The notes: generated by a model from the sequence alone, not told the origin. Positions 37,601-59,257 are shown, counted from the stretch's first letter. The stretch: DNA of 64,000 nt from Eucalyptus grandis (GCF_016545825.1 NC_052622.1:873001-937000), one strand, 5' to 3'. Numbers and translations are program-made.

Positions 37601-39599
37601 GAACTCAAGGTTTGGCAAATCTTGAACATATTTTCACAATACCCATTAACATATGTTCCACTAGAATTCATACATCATTGAAGTTTTAATTGTCTCTTTG
37701 TGGTCAAGTCTCTTTTGAATTTCCATCATTCATAGCCCTTCGGAGTCCTCGCTAGAAAACAAAATGATGGGTGGAGAAGATTGGGGAAGAGGGAGACATT
37801 AAGGTCCATCACTAGAGGCAACTAACATGATGGTGGAGTTGTCACAAATTCTAATGCAAACTAAAGAAGAAGAAGAAAGAGTGACCGTGGGGACAAGTTG
37901 AGTTTCCACATAAGAGAAAAAACATATTCCATGATATTGATAGATAGAGCCGACAAGGTTGGATCTCTCTTTTATGATGACTACAAGTTTGAAAGAAATG
38001 GCGAGTCACAATTAGGACAAGTACAGTTCCATCCCCATGTCCTCTTATTATCCACTACGAGAAAGAGATTTCATAAAGAAAGGGTTTTCACGTGTCTTTG
38101 ATCGACCATTACTTGGTTGGGATGGGGGGCCTAGGTGGAGGATCTAGATCAAGAGCTAAGCATTAGAAATGGGGAGCAAAGATAATTGGGATTTGATTTG
38201 ATTCGGGATTTTTCATAGAAAATGGACCAGTCTCTTTTGTGGAGGTAATGATATCAAAAGTATGTTCTCCTAGAGCTTTGGTAGGGGAAAAAACCAATGA
38301 ACTTCCTGTCTATCTCGTCGTGATTTTGCACTGGTGTTGGAAATCCTTACACAGACACTTGGGCATGATTTCTCCTCTCTTTCAGGTTGCATTAACACTC
38401 TTATGTAAATACATTTGAGTTTGGCTTTGATTTGGATATTGTTTTGGTATATGTTTCTCTATGATCCCCTGACGAGTTCATTCATGTTTAGAATGCTGCT
38501 GATTTGACCTTCACCAGAGGATGCTGCTGATTAGATCTTCACAATCCTCCGGTGATGCCGAGGGGGGCTGTAGCGTTTTGTTGCAGTGGTGGAGCGATGG
38601 CTTGTTAGTAGTGGTGGCAGTCGAGATGGCGACGTTGATTTGATGAGAAAGTATGTGAAGGTGGCAAGGACAATGATAATAACAAACATAGGAGATGGCA
38701 GTACGGCGGCGAGCCACGGTGGATGGTGGGATTTAAAGATTCTAAACAAGGCTGGATGGCAATAATTCAGAAATGCATTTTTATACCAATTTCAATCCAA
38801 TGAAAATGAACAGGCCCTGGGATTCTCAAGACCCCAGTCTAGGATCTTGCATCACAACTCAAAGCATTCTTCTCAAATCGATCTGACCAGGGAAAAAGAA
38901 AGTGGGGGAACTTTTTGCAGATCATCGGTCTGTGGGATCAAAAGCCACGTTTCCAGTTGTCTCAGTGAGTAAAAAGAAGGTTAAAGCACAGGTGAGTGGC
39001 AACTGCACATTGTCATGTCCTGGAAAAGAGCAGCAACTCTCCAAGGACAAAAAGCAGACGAAAGTGATCTTGGAGTTCTATTAAAAGGACAAAAACAGTA
39101 CCAGCGCACGAGTGGATGATGCGACTGGCGGCGATTCAGGCCGAGATCGAGAGATTTGGGAAGTGTAGGCGAGTCAAGTGGGACTCGGACAGTCTCAAAC
39201 CGTCTCTGTTTATTGTAGTTGTACACTCAGATCCCATATTCGGAGGCCTCGACTGGCCGTCTCGATCATTAGTGAATTGATGGAGTCTACGTTAGCCATT
39301 AACAAGGAAGTACGACTTTTGCTTCTATCACACATATAAACACGAAGGATCACCACCCACAAATGTCTCTTTAAGGAGGGACCATGGCCATGTGCCTTTG
39401 AAAGCTCATGTAGCATAAGCCCAACCTGGGTGTGACTAGAAACAAAGACAGAATCCTTAAATATTGGGTGTTTATGTACCATGTGCTGTCGTTGTAGGTA
39501 TCAAACAATGAAAGTGTAAAGCCTCATCAGCACCCCAGGAGGCCTTGTCTCGTTGAATCACAGAAAGCCAACGATGCATTAGACTTGGTCTTTCCAATA
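34671..39599. other. Intergenic sequence, no gene supported
   Basis: Open frames are short (under 90 codons), overlap on both strands and have no recognisable motif. The only clear structure is the 24-bp duplication at 35555-35602. Confidence 0.55.
35555..35602. repeat. 24-bp tandem duplication
   Basis: An exact 24-bp unit starting AAATCAAGATTTTATACACA occurs twice without a gap (35555-35578 and 35579-35602). It lies in plain spacer. Confidence 0.9.
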
Positions 39600-39965
39600 A
39601 AAGTTTTTAGGGATATGCATGATAAAACCCTAAAATTTATCGCGAAAGTACAATTTAATTCTAAAACTTTCAAAATGAATAAATAAATCATAAAACTTAT
39701 CACACAAGTGCAATCGAATCTTCAAACTTTCAAAAAATACGATCAAGTCTTAAAATTTATCATAAAAATACAATCGATTCTTAAAATTTTCAAAAATGCT
39801 GTCAACAAAAAGAATAAACTTAACAAGTGTTTTTGACTTAATTGTATTTTTTTGAATATTTTAGGACTTGATTGCACTTTCGTGACGAGTTTTAAGACTT
39901 AATTACACTTTTTAAAATTTTTAGGATTACATTGGACAAGTTTTAAGACTTCAAATGCATTTATC
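39600..39965. repeat. Foldback repeat made of short tandem units
   Basis: The left half has 3-4 diverged units of about 40-50 bp (AAAACTTATC, then AAGTGCAATC, then TTTCAAAA). The right half has the same units in inverted orientation (GATTGCACTTTCGTGACGAG, then AAGACTTAATT). The whole could form a long hairpin. Non-coding. Confidence 0.55.
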
Positions 39966-40004
39966 AGAAGTTTTTAAGTAGCATTTATCAGAAGTTTTTA
40001 AGTA
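39957..40004. repeat. 24-bp tandem duplication
   Basis: GCATTTATCAGAAGTTTTTA plus AGTA occurs twice without a gap (39957-39980 and 39981-40004). It is exact and touches the end of the foldback repeat. Confidence 0.9.
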
Positions 40005-40526
40005 GCGACTCTCCGTTACATTATCAGTTTGTTTCGAGCACAGGGGCTTTCATAAGCTCACAGATTTAACACCTATCTTGAACAGGAAGTACACGATTGA
40101 TGCTCGGACACCAAAATCCGAGATGCCGCTCCAGAGGATTAACATAGCACTTCACGAAAGGTCGACGGATATGGATAAATAAACCAGACCATATAATGGA
40201 AAAATAGAAATATACATATACACATACAGTTCAGTCTTATAGATGTTTTTCTGCAATCTTGCCTTCAGTTTCAAGGACGAAATTCATTTTCTGATTCTAT
40301 AACGGAACAAATTGACAAAAGGTATTACAGGTATGCAAAGGAAAATTCTCTTCTTCGTACATATATTTCACATGGATTGCTGCTCCCTGTTCATTTTCAG
40401 CCCGATCACTTGCCATGAACTCAAAATGGCGGAGACAGAGCATGCTTCAGATGTCGCTCCAAAAATGAGTGATTGCATGCTGATGTTTGAGATGACTTAA
40501 GGTGGAAAATAGCGTAAGCGTCTAGC

Positions 40527-48908
<8,382 letters not shown>

Positions 48909-49008
48909 TCTTGGATGATGGGTCTCTCGTTCTCGTCCTTCTTTTATCTTCTTGATGAGCGCGCGACCGTCACAGAGAAAGAGAGCGAGCTAAAATAGCA
49001 TCGAAACT

Positions 49009-49031
49009 AGAGAGAGAGAGAGAGAGAGAGA
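49009..49031. repeat. (GA)n microsatellite upstream of PGM
   Basis: CT run on the gene strand about 100 bp before the PGM ATG (48908), with further GAGA/GTGAGA tracts to about 49120. Probably promoter or leader. Confidence 0.85.
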
Positions 49032-50695
49032 ATTCAAGAATCGGGAGGATGATCTTGAAAGAATGATCCCAGAAGAGAGAGACAGAGAGTGAGAGTGAGA
49101 GTGAGAGAGAATGAACGAGAGAGTTCTGACACCAGTGGGAGTCAGCGAGGCGAGGAAATCCATGGCTGCCACATGTGCTTAGAGAGAGAGACAGATACAG
49201 TAGAGAGAGAATGGGCTTCTTATCTCTACCTCAAACTTCTCGATCTTGCCACGAGAGGGAACGCCTCTCGTTCGCACACTTGTGCCCGCTCCTTTTGGCT
49301 TTTTCTTGGATTCGCGCTGATGAGCAAGATGCACGTGATCCAAAAAAGATCCTATTTTTATCGTACCAAAGCAAGAACATGGGAGGGATGAGTCTATTAT
49401 GTTACTCGAAAGCCCATGAATCATCTCATTTCACGCGATCTCATCTCGTGCGTTGCGTGACTGTACTTGTCTTGGATTACAGTGAACAATGCCTCATCTT
49501 CAACTTAATTAGGAGATTTTCTTTTTTCTTGTTTGTACTTATTCCCCATGCCCAACCAAAAAACAACACCAGATTAAAAAAGATTGCTTTTTCTTTCTCT
49601 GTTCTGAGTTCGAGTTATTCAATTCTTTTATTTAAAGTTTTAAGTGAATTACCGTTCCCATCTATAAATTTGCGTAACAACTTTTGAGTTTTAGGCACTA
49701 TATGCATAATGTGACTTTGTATGTTAATGAGTGCGACCTTCTTGAGGCCACTTTTCCCTCGTAAGTATTCGATTGTAGGGCTTACCCAAAATGTGTTGTT
49801 CGAGTTCACTCTAACAATATGATATGTAATCTTTTGGTTTCTTTTGATTATACGATAACATAAAATAAAAAAAGAAATTTCTTGATTGCGGATGAATATT
49901 GTATTATGTTTGATACACCTATGATAGGATTGGAAAAAAGTACTGAAAACATAACAACAAATTCCAGATCGAGTGCAGTAGCTATCATGGCCACCATTGT
50001 CACTGTCGTCCAACCACGAAAAAACAAGTCCTTTCTGTTGGGCAAGCAACCTCCCCAATTGAAGCCTAGGAGGCCGGCGGCCACCGCGATTGTGGTGGTC
50101 ACTAGGGAGTGCGATCTTCGATCGACCATCATCAGTGGCTATAGATTCGAGTTGTCAGATTCAAATGTGAGACCCAAGAGACTTAGATGACCATCGAGGG
50201 TGGTTGGCAACAAGCGATCACTAGGCAACCACCTGCAATGGTCATGGGTTGAGTTTCAGGAGACTTAGATCGCATGATAGTCGCTTGACAGTCATGACCA
50301 TCGCACGGGGTCACCCAACGGCATTTATGGTGGTGCCTATGATGTGCAACAAGACAAGGAAGCAGCTATCTTTCTTTTCTCCTTTTTGTTATATTTTAAA
50401 ACCGATCTAGACATTATCTTATCCCTAGATAAGATTTATTTTATCCGAACAATTCTGAATTTCGCGTTGCACCAAATACCGAATAAGATGACATGCTATC
50501 GTATTCAAAATTATATCCACTCCACATTACACAACTTTAAGTTTTATGTTAATAAATTCTATGACTTTCTATTCTCCAAATTAAAAAGGAGGACAGCTTA
50601 GTAATTTTCCACGAGGGAACATTAGTCGAGGGCATCCTTAGCTACATGCATGTCTCTTAAACTCTACAAGAGAACTAGCTTTTGCCTCAAGCCAT
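49032..50695. other. Intergenic sequence upstream of PGM
   Basis: Begins with GA-rich leader-like sequence. The rest has a longer frame at 49175-49687 (170 codons) with no domain, no codon bias and low complexity. 49960-50330 is GC-richer with CATCG/GGTGG words. No gene supported. Confidence 0.5.
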
Positions 50696-51327
50696 TGAGG
50701 CCGTTTGGTTCAGCATTCTAAGGGTTTTGAGCCCCTAAAGCCCCTTGGAAAAAAAAATATTTAAGTATTTGGTTCAGTATTTTGAGGTGCCATTTGCCTA
50801 ATGCCAACATTTGGAATGCTAAATGGGGGTTTAATGACTTTTTTTTCCTTTCAATATTGCTCTCACTGATAATTGTGTTTTCCTCTTTTACCCTAAAAAA
50901 TTACTGTTCATCGCCTTCCTTTTTCGACTTGTAACTCAGCCGGTAGAGCTCAACCGGCCAGAACTAATCACCGAGAAGGGTCGATTGACCTCAAGCAATC
51001 CACGCATCGCCGTCACCTGAGTGGGTCGCATGGCCCATGCACCGTCGTCGCTTGGGTCGCGCGGCTTTAGGCGGTGGCGTCTGGGTCGCGTGACCCACTA
51101 CCTCCTCACCACCATTGCCACCAGCCAGCTCTCCCACCACAACCACTAGCTCTGACTGCCTCCCAACTGTTTCGGTCTCTGCTTCAGCATCTCCTCCTTT
51201 TTTCTTTTGTTTTTTTCCTTTTTCTTTTTACTTCGCAAGATACACTAAAGTGAGAGTATCCAAACACTATTGCTTTCTTCAAATTCCCATTCCTCTAAAG
51301 ATAAAGTTGAACTAAACGGGCCTCGAA
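50696..51327. mobile_element. TIR element (GAGGCCGTTTGG ends)
   Basis: Left TTGAGGCCGTTTGGTTCAGC and inverted right TTCGAGGCCCGTTTAGTTCA match closely. The core (50935-51200) is GC-rich with repeated GGGTCGC and ACC-rich words. Non-coding. Confidence 0.6.
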
Positions 51328-51362
51328 TCCTCCAAGAACCAATCCCTCCATCACTCTCTAAT

Positions 51363-52325
51363 AGGGAAAATTATTCAAAAAATCCTAAACCTATTACACT
51401 TTTACCAATTCAATCATAAATCTTTTAACTTTACCAATTCAGTCTTAAACATTTTCACTTATTGCCAATTGAGTCCATCTGACTAATTTTGGTTCAAAAA
51501 TGCTGATGTAGACAATTTTTAATAATATTTTAATATTTTTGAATTTTTATTATTATTTCTTTCTTTTCTTTTTGGCTTTCTTCTTTACCTTTTCTAGTGG
51601 TTGGCCCGCCATAGGCCACGGCCTGCTGGTTGGCCTCACCCGCCACAAGCGAGGCCTAGCCAGGTGAGGGCTAGCCTCAGCAAAGGGAGCCCTTGCCTAG
51701 GTGCAGTCGGGCAAGGGTCGCCTGGGCAAGGCCAACCTGTGCCCAGGCTAGGGCGGCCTTGCCAGGCATCAACCAAGCGACATCAACGGTAGGCAAGGTT
51801 GCCTTGACTTGGGCGAGGGGAGCCCTACTCTCTGAGGCCAAGGCGGCCTCACTGGGCGTCGGTTGGGCGACGACAACGTTGGGCAAGGCCACCTTGGCCT
51901 AGGTGCAGGTTGGCCTTGTCCAAGCAACCCTTGCAGGCTGGCCTTGTCTAAGCAACCCTTGCAGGCCTTACTTGTGGTGAGCGAAGCCAACCAATTAGCT
52001 GTGGCTGGTGGCCGGTCGATCATCAGTCGTTGCTCGTGATTGACCGGCCACCGAAAAAGGCAAAGAAGAAAGCTAATAAGAAAAGAAAGAAAATGAAGAA
52101 AAAAAGGGGAAAAAAATAGAAAAAATAATAAAAATTCAAAAAAATATTAAAATATTATTAAAAATTATCTACGTCAACATCAACAGTCCTATGTGGCACT
52201 ACCGGCATCCACATCAGCACTTTCCGGTAAAAATTGGCCAAATGAACTCAATTGACAAAAAGTGAAAATGTTTAGAAGTGAATTGATAAAAGTACAATAA
52301 ATTTAGAACTTTTTAGACAATTTTC
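51363..52325. mobile_element. Mutator-like TIR element, 0.96 kb, GC-rich core
   Basis: Left end AGGGAAAATTATTCAAAAAA and inverted right end AGGAAAATTGTCTAAAAAGT extend into arms of about 200 bp that stay complementary. Flanks CTCTCTAAT (51354-51362) and CTCTCTTAT (52326-52334) differ at one of nine bases and are a likely target duplication. The core (51600-52060) is very GC-rich, with GGCC/GGCAAGGC words and a 28-bp tandem duplication at about 51909-51964. The apparent open frames inside it are on both strands and have no recognisable product. Confidence 0.7.
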
Positions 52326-52334
52326 CTCTCTTAT

Positions 52335-53148
52335 GACTCCAAAAAAATCATATTTTTTATATACGACACTTTTGATCTTTGAATTTGCATCGGGCCCAAA
52401 ATCAGCGATAATACCCAATCCACTTCCCTCATGGCTCTCCAATTCCAAATGAAGCGTACACACAATGTTTTCAATTGCTAGGTTGTAATTTTTTAATAAG
52501 ATCTATTTCTCCAAATCTCGTGGTTATATATTTGTATATCAACAGAACCAAATTATGCGATGGAATGTGATTTTATAATGAAATGTATGTCTAAATCTGA
52601 GTCTTATGAATTGTATTTTGTGTTTTATTTTTGCACGATTTATCCTTACTTAGGATATATAAAGCAATAATCATTAAAAAGGGAAATAATTTTAGTAGAA
52701 CTTTTCTTACTTTTTGGCATGAGTAAATCCAATTTTAATTAGTTCGAAAAAATAAAATAAAAAACCAGGCCCTAACTATTATACACATGATTCATCACTC
52801 GGGTAATGCATATCTAACACAATATTTTCTGCATTATCATCTTAAGTTCCTTCTCTTTTTTCCAATTGAACCCATCTTATAATGCGAACCTTATCTTCAC
52901 AAGTGCTTCGGATGGATGGATTTGAAGATACTCCTCATGTAGAGATTTTTCCTAACCACGTCAACAGCGTTAGCAATTGAGACAGGATGACATAATTTCA
53001 CCCAAAACTTTTAATGAATGACAAAAACTTTTGAATGGGCAATCGCTTAATATCTAACTTCCTCGTGACCATTCAATGGATTCACAAAGGCCGAGGATCA
53101 ACCTGATCACGGTACTCGTTAACTGCAAGGGCTGCATACCATCTCCGG
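52335..53148. other. Intergenic sequence downstream of WDR74
   Basis: AT-rich; holds the WDR74 3' end, but no clear polyadenylation motif was found. No other gene seen. Confidence 0.5.
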
Positions 53149-56100
53149 TCACCATGCATCGTCACCGGCTAATGTCTTCACCCTTTTGATTTTCTTCTTA
53201 CGGTTCAGCTTTTCAATTCCATCATTTTCTTTACCGGATGTCTTCTGATCTCCGCCTTCTTTACGTGTCTTCTTCTTCTTCTTCTTCTTCCTCTTCACTG
53301 GGAGCGTTTCTTCCTTGTCTTCAAATTGGTTTTCATCTACCCTCTGCCTCTGGGCCTCATTTTCCAGCACATCTCGTGCATTTTGGACAGGCTCTGCTCA
53401 GGCATGTGCACAGTGAAGATTCATCACCAAAGTAAACCACACATCATTGAAATTTAACAGCTAATGAAGAAAATGTGACCACTTCTTGAGATATTAGATC
53501 AAGCTCAAAACTTGAACTTCAGGATGTGCGATTTAATAGAAGCGCATTTTGGTTTAGCTAAGGAGTAAGAAGTACAATCGACTGTAGACAATTTGTGTTC
53601 TAGATCAACTTCCCTCAGAAAATTTGTGGAGATGTATATCCAAACGTAGGGCAAATAATTACTTGCCACTCAGAAGCTAAGCAATAAGCAGAACCAAAAG
53701 ACAGAAAGAAGTTTCCCCAAGCCAGTACAGCACGAAAATGAGGATGTTACCTTCATCAGCAAAAGCAGAATCAAAGAGGACACTGTTGAGGTGCTGTTTC
53801 AAAAAGACCTGTGCGCATTGATGCATACTAAATCAATGACCAAGTAGAAAATGCCATAAAGATAATATTGACACTCCAACCCAATTTAAGTCATAAGGAA
53901 TCATACAGATCACAAGATAAGTCAATGTGAGGCCTAAGTAATCAAACGAAAAGATATGTCCATACAATGCAGTACAATAGACAGGAAAGAAATTGGCAGA
54001 TTAATTCAGGAAGAGGGGCTCTGAAGCCAAAGAGATGCAACAGGCTGATGGAGATTCTCATCTTTTGTACCAATAATAGCCTCTGTTCTAATAAGTCAAA
54101 CTTCCCTAATGTTTAATATCGCCAGTAGATTACAACAGACATATTTCATATGGAGATTACCCGATTTTTTTTCCCCAGAAAAACCTTACCTATTGTCATC
54201 AATTAAATCCTCCAGACAAAATGAGATCAGTGCTTCTAATGGCAAAACCAAAACACCACATCCATGCTAGTTTATTAGGACACTCTTCAGTCAATGGATA
54301 TGATGAAATGATCCCTTCAAACTGTGATGCTAATCACCCTCTTTGATTCCTATAGAACACTCTCAACTTCAGGAATTGACTCCATCTTCTTCCCTTTGTG
54401 AATTTTCAAGAAATAATCAAACTACAGCTACAGTTGATGCCCTCAACCACAAAGCCATGACTTAAAGTTCCCCGGAAAAGCTAACATTCTACTCAAAATA
54501 AGATAATGGCTTCTGATTCCTTGCTAAAGTTCAATTTCATCAATCATTCCTCATAGTGCAATCTTCTCCGCCAATTTTGACCAAAACATTCTTTTTCATT
54601 CAAAAAATTGAAAGATAAGAGGTTACATACAAATTTTGTACCATCTTCCACATAAAAGGCTTACCTAAGTAGAAAAATTCTGACAAGTATCACATCAGTA
54701 CTACAACCTCAAAAATGTGAAACTATGTTTTCCATTTATGGACTTAAAATGCACATGTAATTGTTTACATCCTTATTTACTTAAATTTTATAAGATACAA
54801 CATCATTCTTGTGTCACAATCCAAGTATTTCTTGCTTGACATTCCAGATCTTTTTCCAGCAACAGACTAGTATGATTTAGTGGTAATTGCAATATGTGAG
54901 AAAAGGTTACAGATACAAAAGTAACATACCGCAGAAAGAAGTTGTCTCGACTTCACATCCCAAAGGCGCACATAGCTATCAAGTCCTATAAGCAAATCAA
55001 GCTTTCAACTAAGTGCCAAATTAACAGGGAGAGAGCATAGAAGCAAACATAAAGTAATATAAATTTGCTAGCCTTGCCAGACTCCAACATTAAAAGAGAG
55101 AAAGTTCCCGGCTCGAACTTTAACAGCAAGTTCAGAACACAAGTACTGACCACAAGATGCTATCATTGGGAAGTCAGGATGCCTGGATATATATCGGATG
55201 CTTCCAGAACACTTCCCCAGGAAGCATCCTAACAATTTTCCTGGAACAGAATGCTACCATCAGTACATGTATAGAGAAACCAAAATATTAAAAGGGATCT
55301 TTATAATTGGCCTAGCCTTTGACGAATATTATGCCCTGACACTGGAATAGTGCAAGCCCAAGCCTAACATCAAGGAAAACCAATGCTTAAGCCCGCCCTT
55401 GAAATATAATTTGCGAGAAAGCATGGTTAGACATGAAGGGCTTGAGGCAGGCTGGGTCTGGTTCTTGCACCACCGGCAAAAACCCAAGTTTAGCCCTCCC
55501 AAACGGACAGACTTGTCAGGCCTATCAGGACACACAAGCCGTAGGCAGATTTCTGTCAAATCTTTACCATACATTTCAGAAAGTACCTGTGCGCATGTCA
55601 AATGATGCAAGATCTCCAGACCCATTCCCAACATAGACTGTATAACCGTCTAAATCCTCGGTAACTGCTTTAATGGGAGTTTCCCGGAAATCAAACGACA
55701 AAACAGGTCTGCGCTGAGCAGAAATATCATAGAGGCGGACCTGTAATCAAAGTGGAAACCCCATGTGTTACTTCAGTAACATGTTCTGCAAAATCCTAAA
55801 ATGCACAATCATACTGCGTGAGTGTCAATGCCTTCCATCTCAACCTCCAAAAACCACCATCCAAATTCATTTTTATCCCATCTCAATGAGCATAATTGGA
55901 CCGGATACATTATAAAACTAGGCTTCTGATAAAACAAAATAGATACGGAAGCCAAGGAGAGCTCTTAACAGGGTGGAACTCACAGACAAACATTATCATC
56001 AGCCTTTTGCTTTTCTTCAATTAGATATGCCCTTTGCCATGAAAAAAAACATATATTTCCCTCAACTCTAGGTTGTTCTTTCTACAACACCATATTATTC

Positions 56101-58542
56101 CAAAGACATCAAAGTATTCTCAAACAACCTATTCTTAAAAAAGTAGATCTACGGTTAAGAAGGAATCTCAATCACAATTCCCCAGGAAACTTGCTTCCAG
56201 GATACCTTTAAGAACTAGCCACTATCTCGTAACTTAAAGAATTACGAGCTTATGAAACTTACCTGATGACTATTAGTACCAGCCACGATTTTACGATGGT
56301 CGTCTTTGCGAAGGAATGTTGCAGATGTAAACCAAGTAGGCGTGAAAATTCCAAGGTTGTTCTTTGGGGGCTACAATGTCAGAAATACATAGCAATTAGT
56401 CCAAAGCTACATGCTGGATGGAAAGACACAGCTGCAAGACTAATCCAGTAATGTAGTTATAAAGGCTGTAAAATGCTCACCGCTTTTGCAGTCCAGAACT
56501 TATTACACTTGTCAAGATCCCAAATGTTAATTTCAACCCCTTTGCTGATATCAAATAAGCAACATCCATTAATTTGATTTACCAGGAAAAATTGAAAAGG
56601 GAAAGGATATGATTTTTAGCCAAACGATGGCCATTGCAAGCATGAAAACTAGGCGACCATGAGTCGGATTACTAGTTTTTTTTGCTGTTGCAGCTGGAAT
56701 TTGACAAGAGAGCACTCACCCCCCTACTACGGCATAATTTTCACTTCCATCCACTTTACAACACAGTACACTCCCCGCGGCACATACATTCCATTTACTG
56801 GTTGAGCTAGTTGGGACAGAGTCTTCAGGTGAATCCATAACTTCAAAGGATCTAATAACTGCATTTCCCTTCGTTGAACATGAAAGTAAAGTGCATGACC
56901 TAGTGATGGAGCCAAAGGAAAACATTACAAATATACACATGTGGATGGGAAATCAGGAGATAATGTAAAGTACATGTCAGGTGAAAGCATAAATGAACCA
57001 CACAAAAACCTTATGACAAGAAAAAGAATTACAGAAAAAATTATTAACAAAGATTTAAACCTACAACCAGAGACAAGAAGATGAATCATATGAGCTAGAT
57101 TATCATAGCCAGTAAAGTTGCAATCTGACATGAATGAACCGAAGCAAAACATAAAAAAAATGGTTTACCTGGATCTTTCCTCTGTTCTCTCTCTTCTGAA
57201 TAGATGTAACCCAATAATAGGATCATCTTCAGGCTTTGTGTCACTGGCGTCAGAAATTACAACTCGAGTGTCCCCAGTAGCAGGGTTGAGGAGCTCAATC
57301 TGTCAAATGAACTCAGAAGATACATGATCAATAGAGGGCTACTTATGCCTGGCGTCACCAGGTGGAATTACAATATATATGCAGAGTCCTCCATGATGTG
57401 ACTTACCTTACCACATTTCCTGGCAACTGCTAACATCTACAAGATCAAAAGACAGCTCAATTAACGATTTAAGCAAAATATTGCAAGCTACAGACGCTTC
57501 CTAAAACATGCGAATGACATAATGGGCTCTATGTTTGCTATGTAAAGAGTGAGGGTATAAGCCCCTAATAGTAAAACAAAACAATATGCTCAACACGTGA
57601 GCTAAACCGGTTCCAACAGTTAGACACATTGAAGGAGCTGCAGCATATCCAATGTAACAACAAGCATCCTATCCAGTCGAGTCACTGCACAAATCAGCTA
57701 TCCGCTATATATTTCCTGAAGAATTGGCAATGCTTGTGGTAGAAGTACTCGAACAGCTATGCCTAGACTCTGCAAAACTACTGACTCATGAGACAATAAA
57801 TTACACTCCATGAAATCATTTCTCAATATCTGTGCCCCTTGAAGTCTCATTGGAAATGCAAATGCATTCTTCCAACAAATGCAGATAGTTGCATGATTAT
57901 GTCCACCTCTTTATTAAATTGAGAAGCCTAAAGCACACCTTGCCATTGTCAATACGATGTCAATAGCACCCCCGCCCCCCGCCCAGCCAAAAAGAGTGGA
58001 CAGGGATTAAACGAATTGTCCGGCATATTGACAAAATAAACCACCATAAGAAGTTATCAAAAGCAGCAGATAAGAAGCCAATCAAGGTGCACATAAATTC
58101 AGCTAAGAAGAGACATACATTTCACCAAAAAATTACGTAGGCATTGAAAAATGATTGCCAATCCACTCAAATATACTAACATAAGCATAAGCACTGAATA
58201 TCCAAGTCCCCAGTAGCACTACAACACTCACAAGTGGCAAGAATACATACAGGGTCGCGCTTGCGGCTGTCAATGGATGTGGCAAGCACGCAATTACGCG
58301 ATTCTGGCTCACCCCATTGCTCGACCACCTTAGGAACGTCTCCTTGCTTACCTCTAGCCTCAACAACTGCCATCCCCGAGCACAACCAAAAGTGTCAATC
58401 ATCACACAGGAACTCAAGGCCAAAAGCCAGCTATTTTTAGTAATGATGAGCGGCTCTTACCTTTCACGAGGCCAAGAACATCGAAGGTCAGGGCCCGAAA
58501 CGGAGGGCAACCAGGGGACTCCACGGTCGTTGTACGCGGCAT
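53149..58542 (-). CDS. WDR74: WDR74/Nsa1-type WD40 ribosome-biogenesis protein
   Basis: Exons (5' to 3'): 58542-58461, 58366-58251, 57436-57407, 57299-57169, 56899-56720, 56544-56481, 56370-56263, 55740-55587, 55240-55151, 54985-54930, 53808-53751, 53393-53149. All junctions are GT/AG and in phase, giving 1314 nt and 437 residues. WD40 blades are visible at KGVEINIWDLD, VRLYDISAQRRPVLSFDF, GDLASFDMRTG and GLDSYVRLWDVKSRQLLSA. A Lys-rich tail at about 390-435 (a run of nine basic residues, then KKKIKRVK) looks nucleolar. By family knowledge, Nsa1/WDR74 acts in 60S pre-ribosome maturation with the AAA-ATPase NVL/Rix7. ATG 58542 is the first in-frame ATG, with A at -3. A telo-box upstream fits a ribosome-biogenesis gene. 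The family call comes from overall order and the tail, not from an alignment. Confidence 0.9.
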
Positions 58543-59018
58543 GTTTGACGAGGCTATGGAGCGAAGTATGCTTGGAATCCTCGCCGATTCAATAGCAATG
58601 GAGATGAAGGAGATCAAGCTACGGTTACGGAATGCCGACTCAAGGGATTGAGGGTCGCTAGCTTTGAGTCAGAGCTAATGAAGAACTGGCGCCAACAGCA
58701 GACATTGCCTTCTAGTAAAAGGGGGGGGACCTGTAGGAAATCAAACCAAGTTGAGGATTATTAAGGAGCAACTTAAGGGCACAATCATAACTGATTGATC
58801 ACTGAACAGCACTACACTTATAGTTGGCCTTACAAGGCCACCTTGGCATTAAAACTCTATGAGGCCACTGAATTTATAACCTTGATCTCACCCAACTCAA
58901 CTCCTCATGCTAACCCATAAAATTACACAAACCCCTCAACCGATATCAAGCAATCCATCTCTCTCCACCACTCTTCTATATGAACCAACCAATGAAAACA
59001 CCCGAAAAGAAAACTGAC

Positions 59019-59183
59019 CTCAGAAACAGAATCAAGAACGCCCCTTTGGAGCAAAACCTTGGAGACCCAAGAAAGGCAAAAACCCAGGATCAGCACGTGG
59101 TAGAAGGGGTCGCGGACGGCGTCGGCAGGGAGGGGGCCGAGGGCGCCCGCGAAGCCGAAGCCGAGGAGGTCGGAGGAAGGTTG
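59019..59183 (-). other. GC-rich coding-like segment without a start codon
   Basis: A 55-codon open stretch on the minus strand has strong G/C at third positions and reads like a membrane protein, with LLGFGFAGAL and DPFYHVLILGFCLSWVSKV. It is bounded upstream by an in-frame TGA (59184-59186) and has no ATG. It ends at a plausible donor (GAG then GTCAGT). A plausible acceptor (CCTACAG) lies at 58731-58737, and the frame stays open for about 38 codons past it. It could be a damaged first exon of a small membrane-protein gene, a non-AUG-started protein, or a leader exon of WDR74. I do not recognise it. Confidence 0.35.
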
Positions 59184-59249
59184 TCACGGCCAATGACCTT
59201 CGTGGTGGTGAGGGGCGGTGGAGTGACAACGGTAATGGCTGAGCCAAGC

Positions 59250-59257
59250 TAGGGTTT
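59250..59257 (-). promoter_or_regulatory. Telo-box (AAACCCTA)
   Basis: AAACCCTA on the minus strand is the plant telo-box, enriched just upstream of transcription starts of ribosomal and ribosome-biogenesis genes (established knowledge). It is about 700 bp before the WDR74 ATG, so it fits WDR74 only if there is a leader intron; otherwise it belongs to the unassigned segment beside it. Confidence 0.5.

Noticed and set aside
49175..49687. 170-codon frame upstream of PGM
   Set aside because: No domain, low complexity, AT-rich codons, and it overlaps a contrary frame of similar length.
51601..52023. Open frames on both strands in a GC-rich stretch
   Set aside because: They lie in the core of a TIR element, are made of repeated GGC/GCC words, and match nothing.
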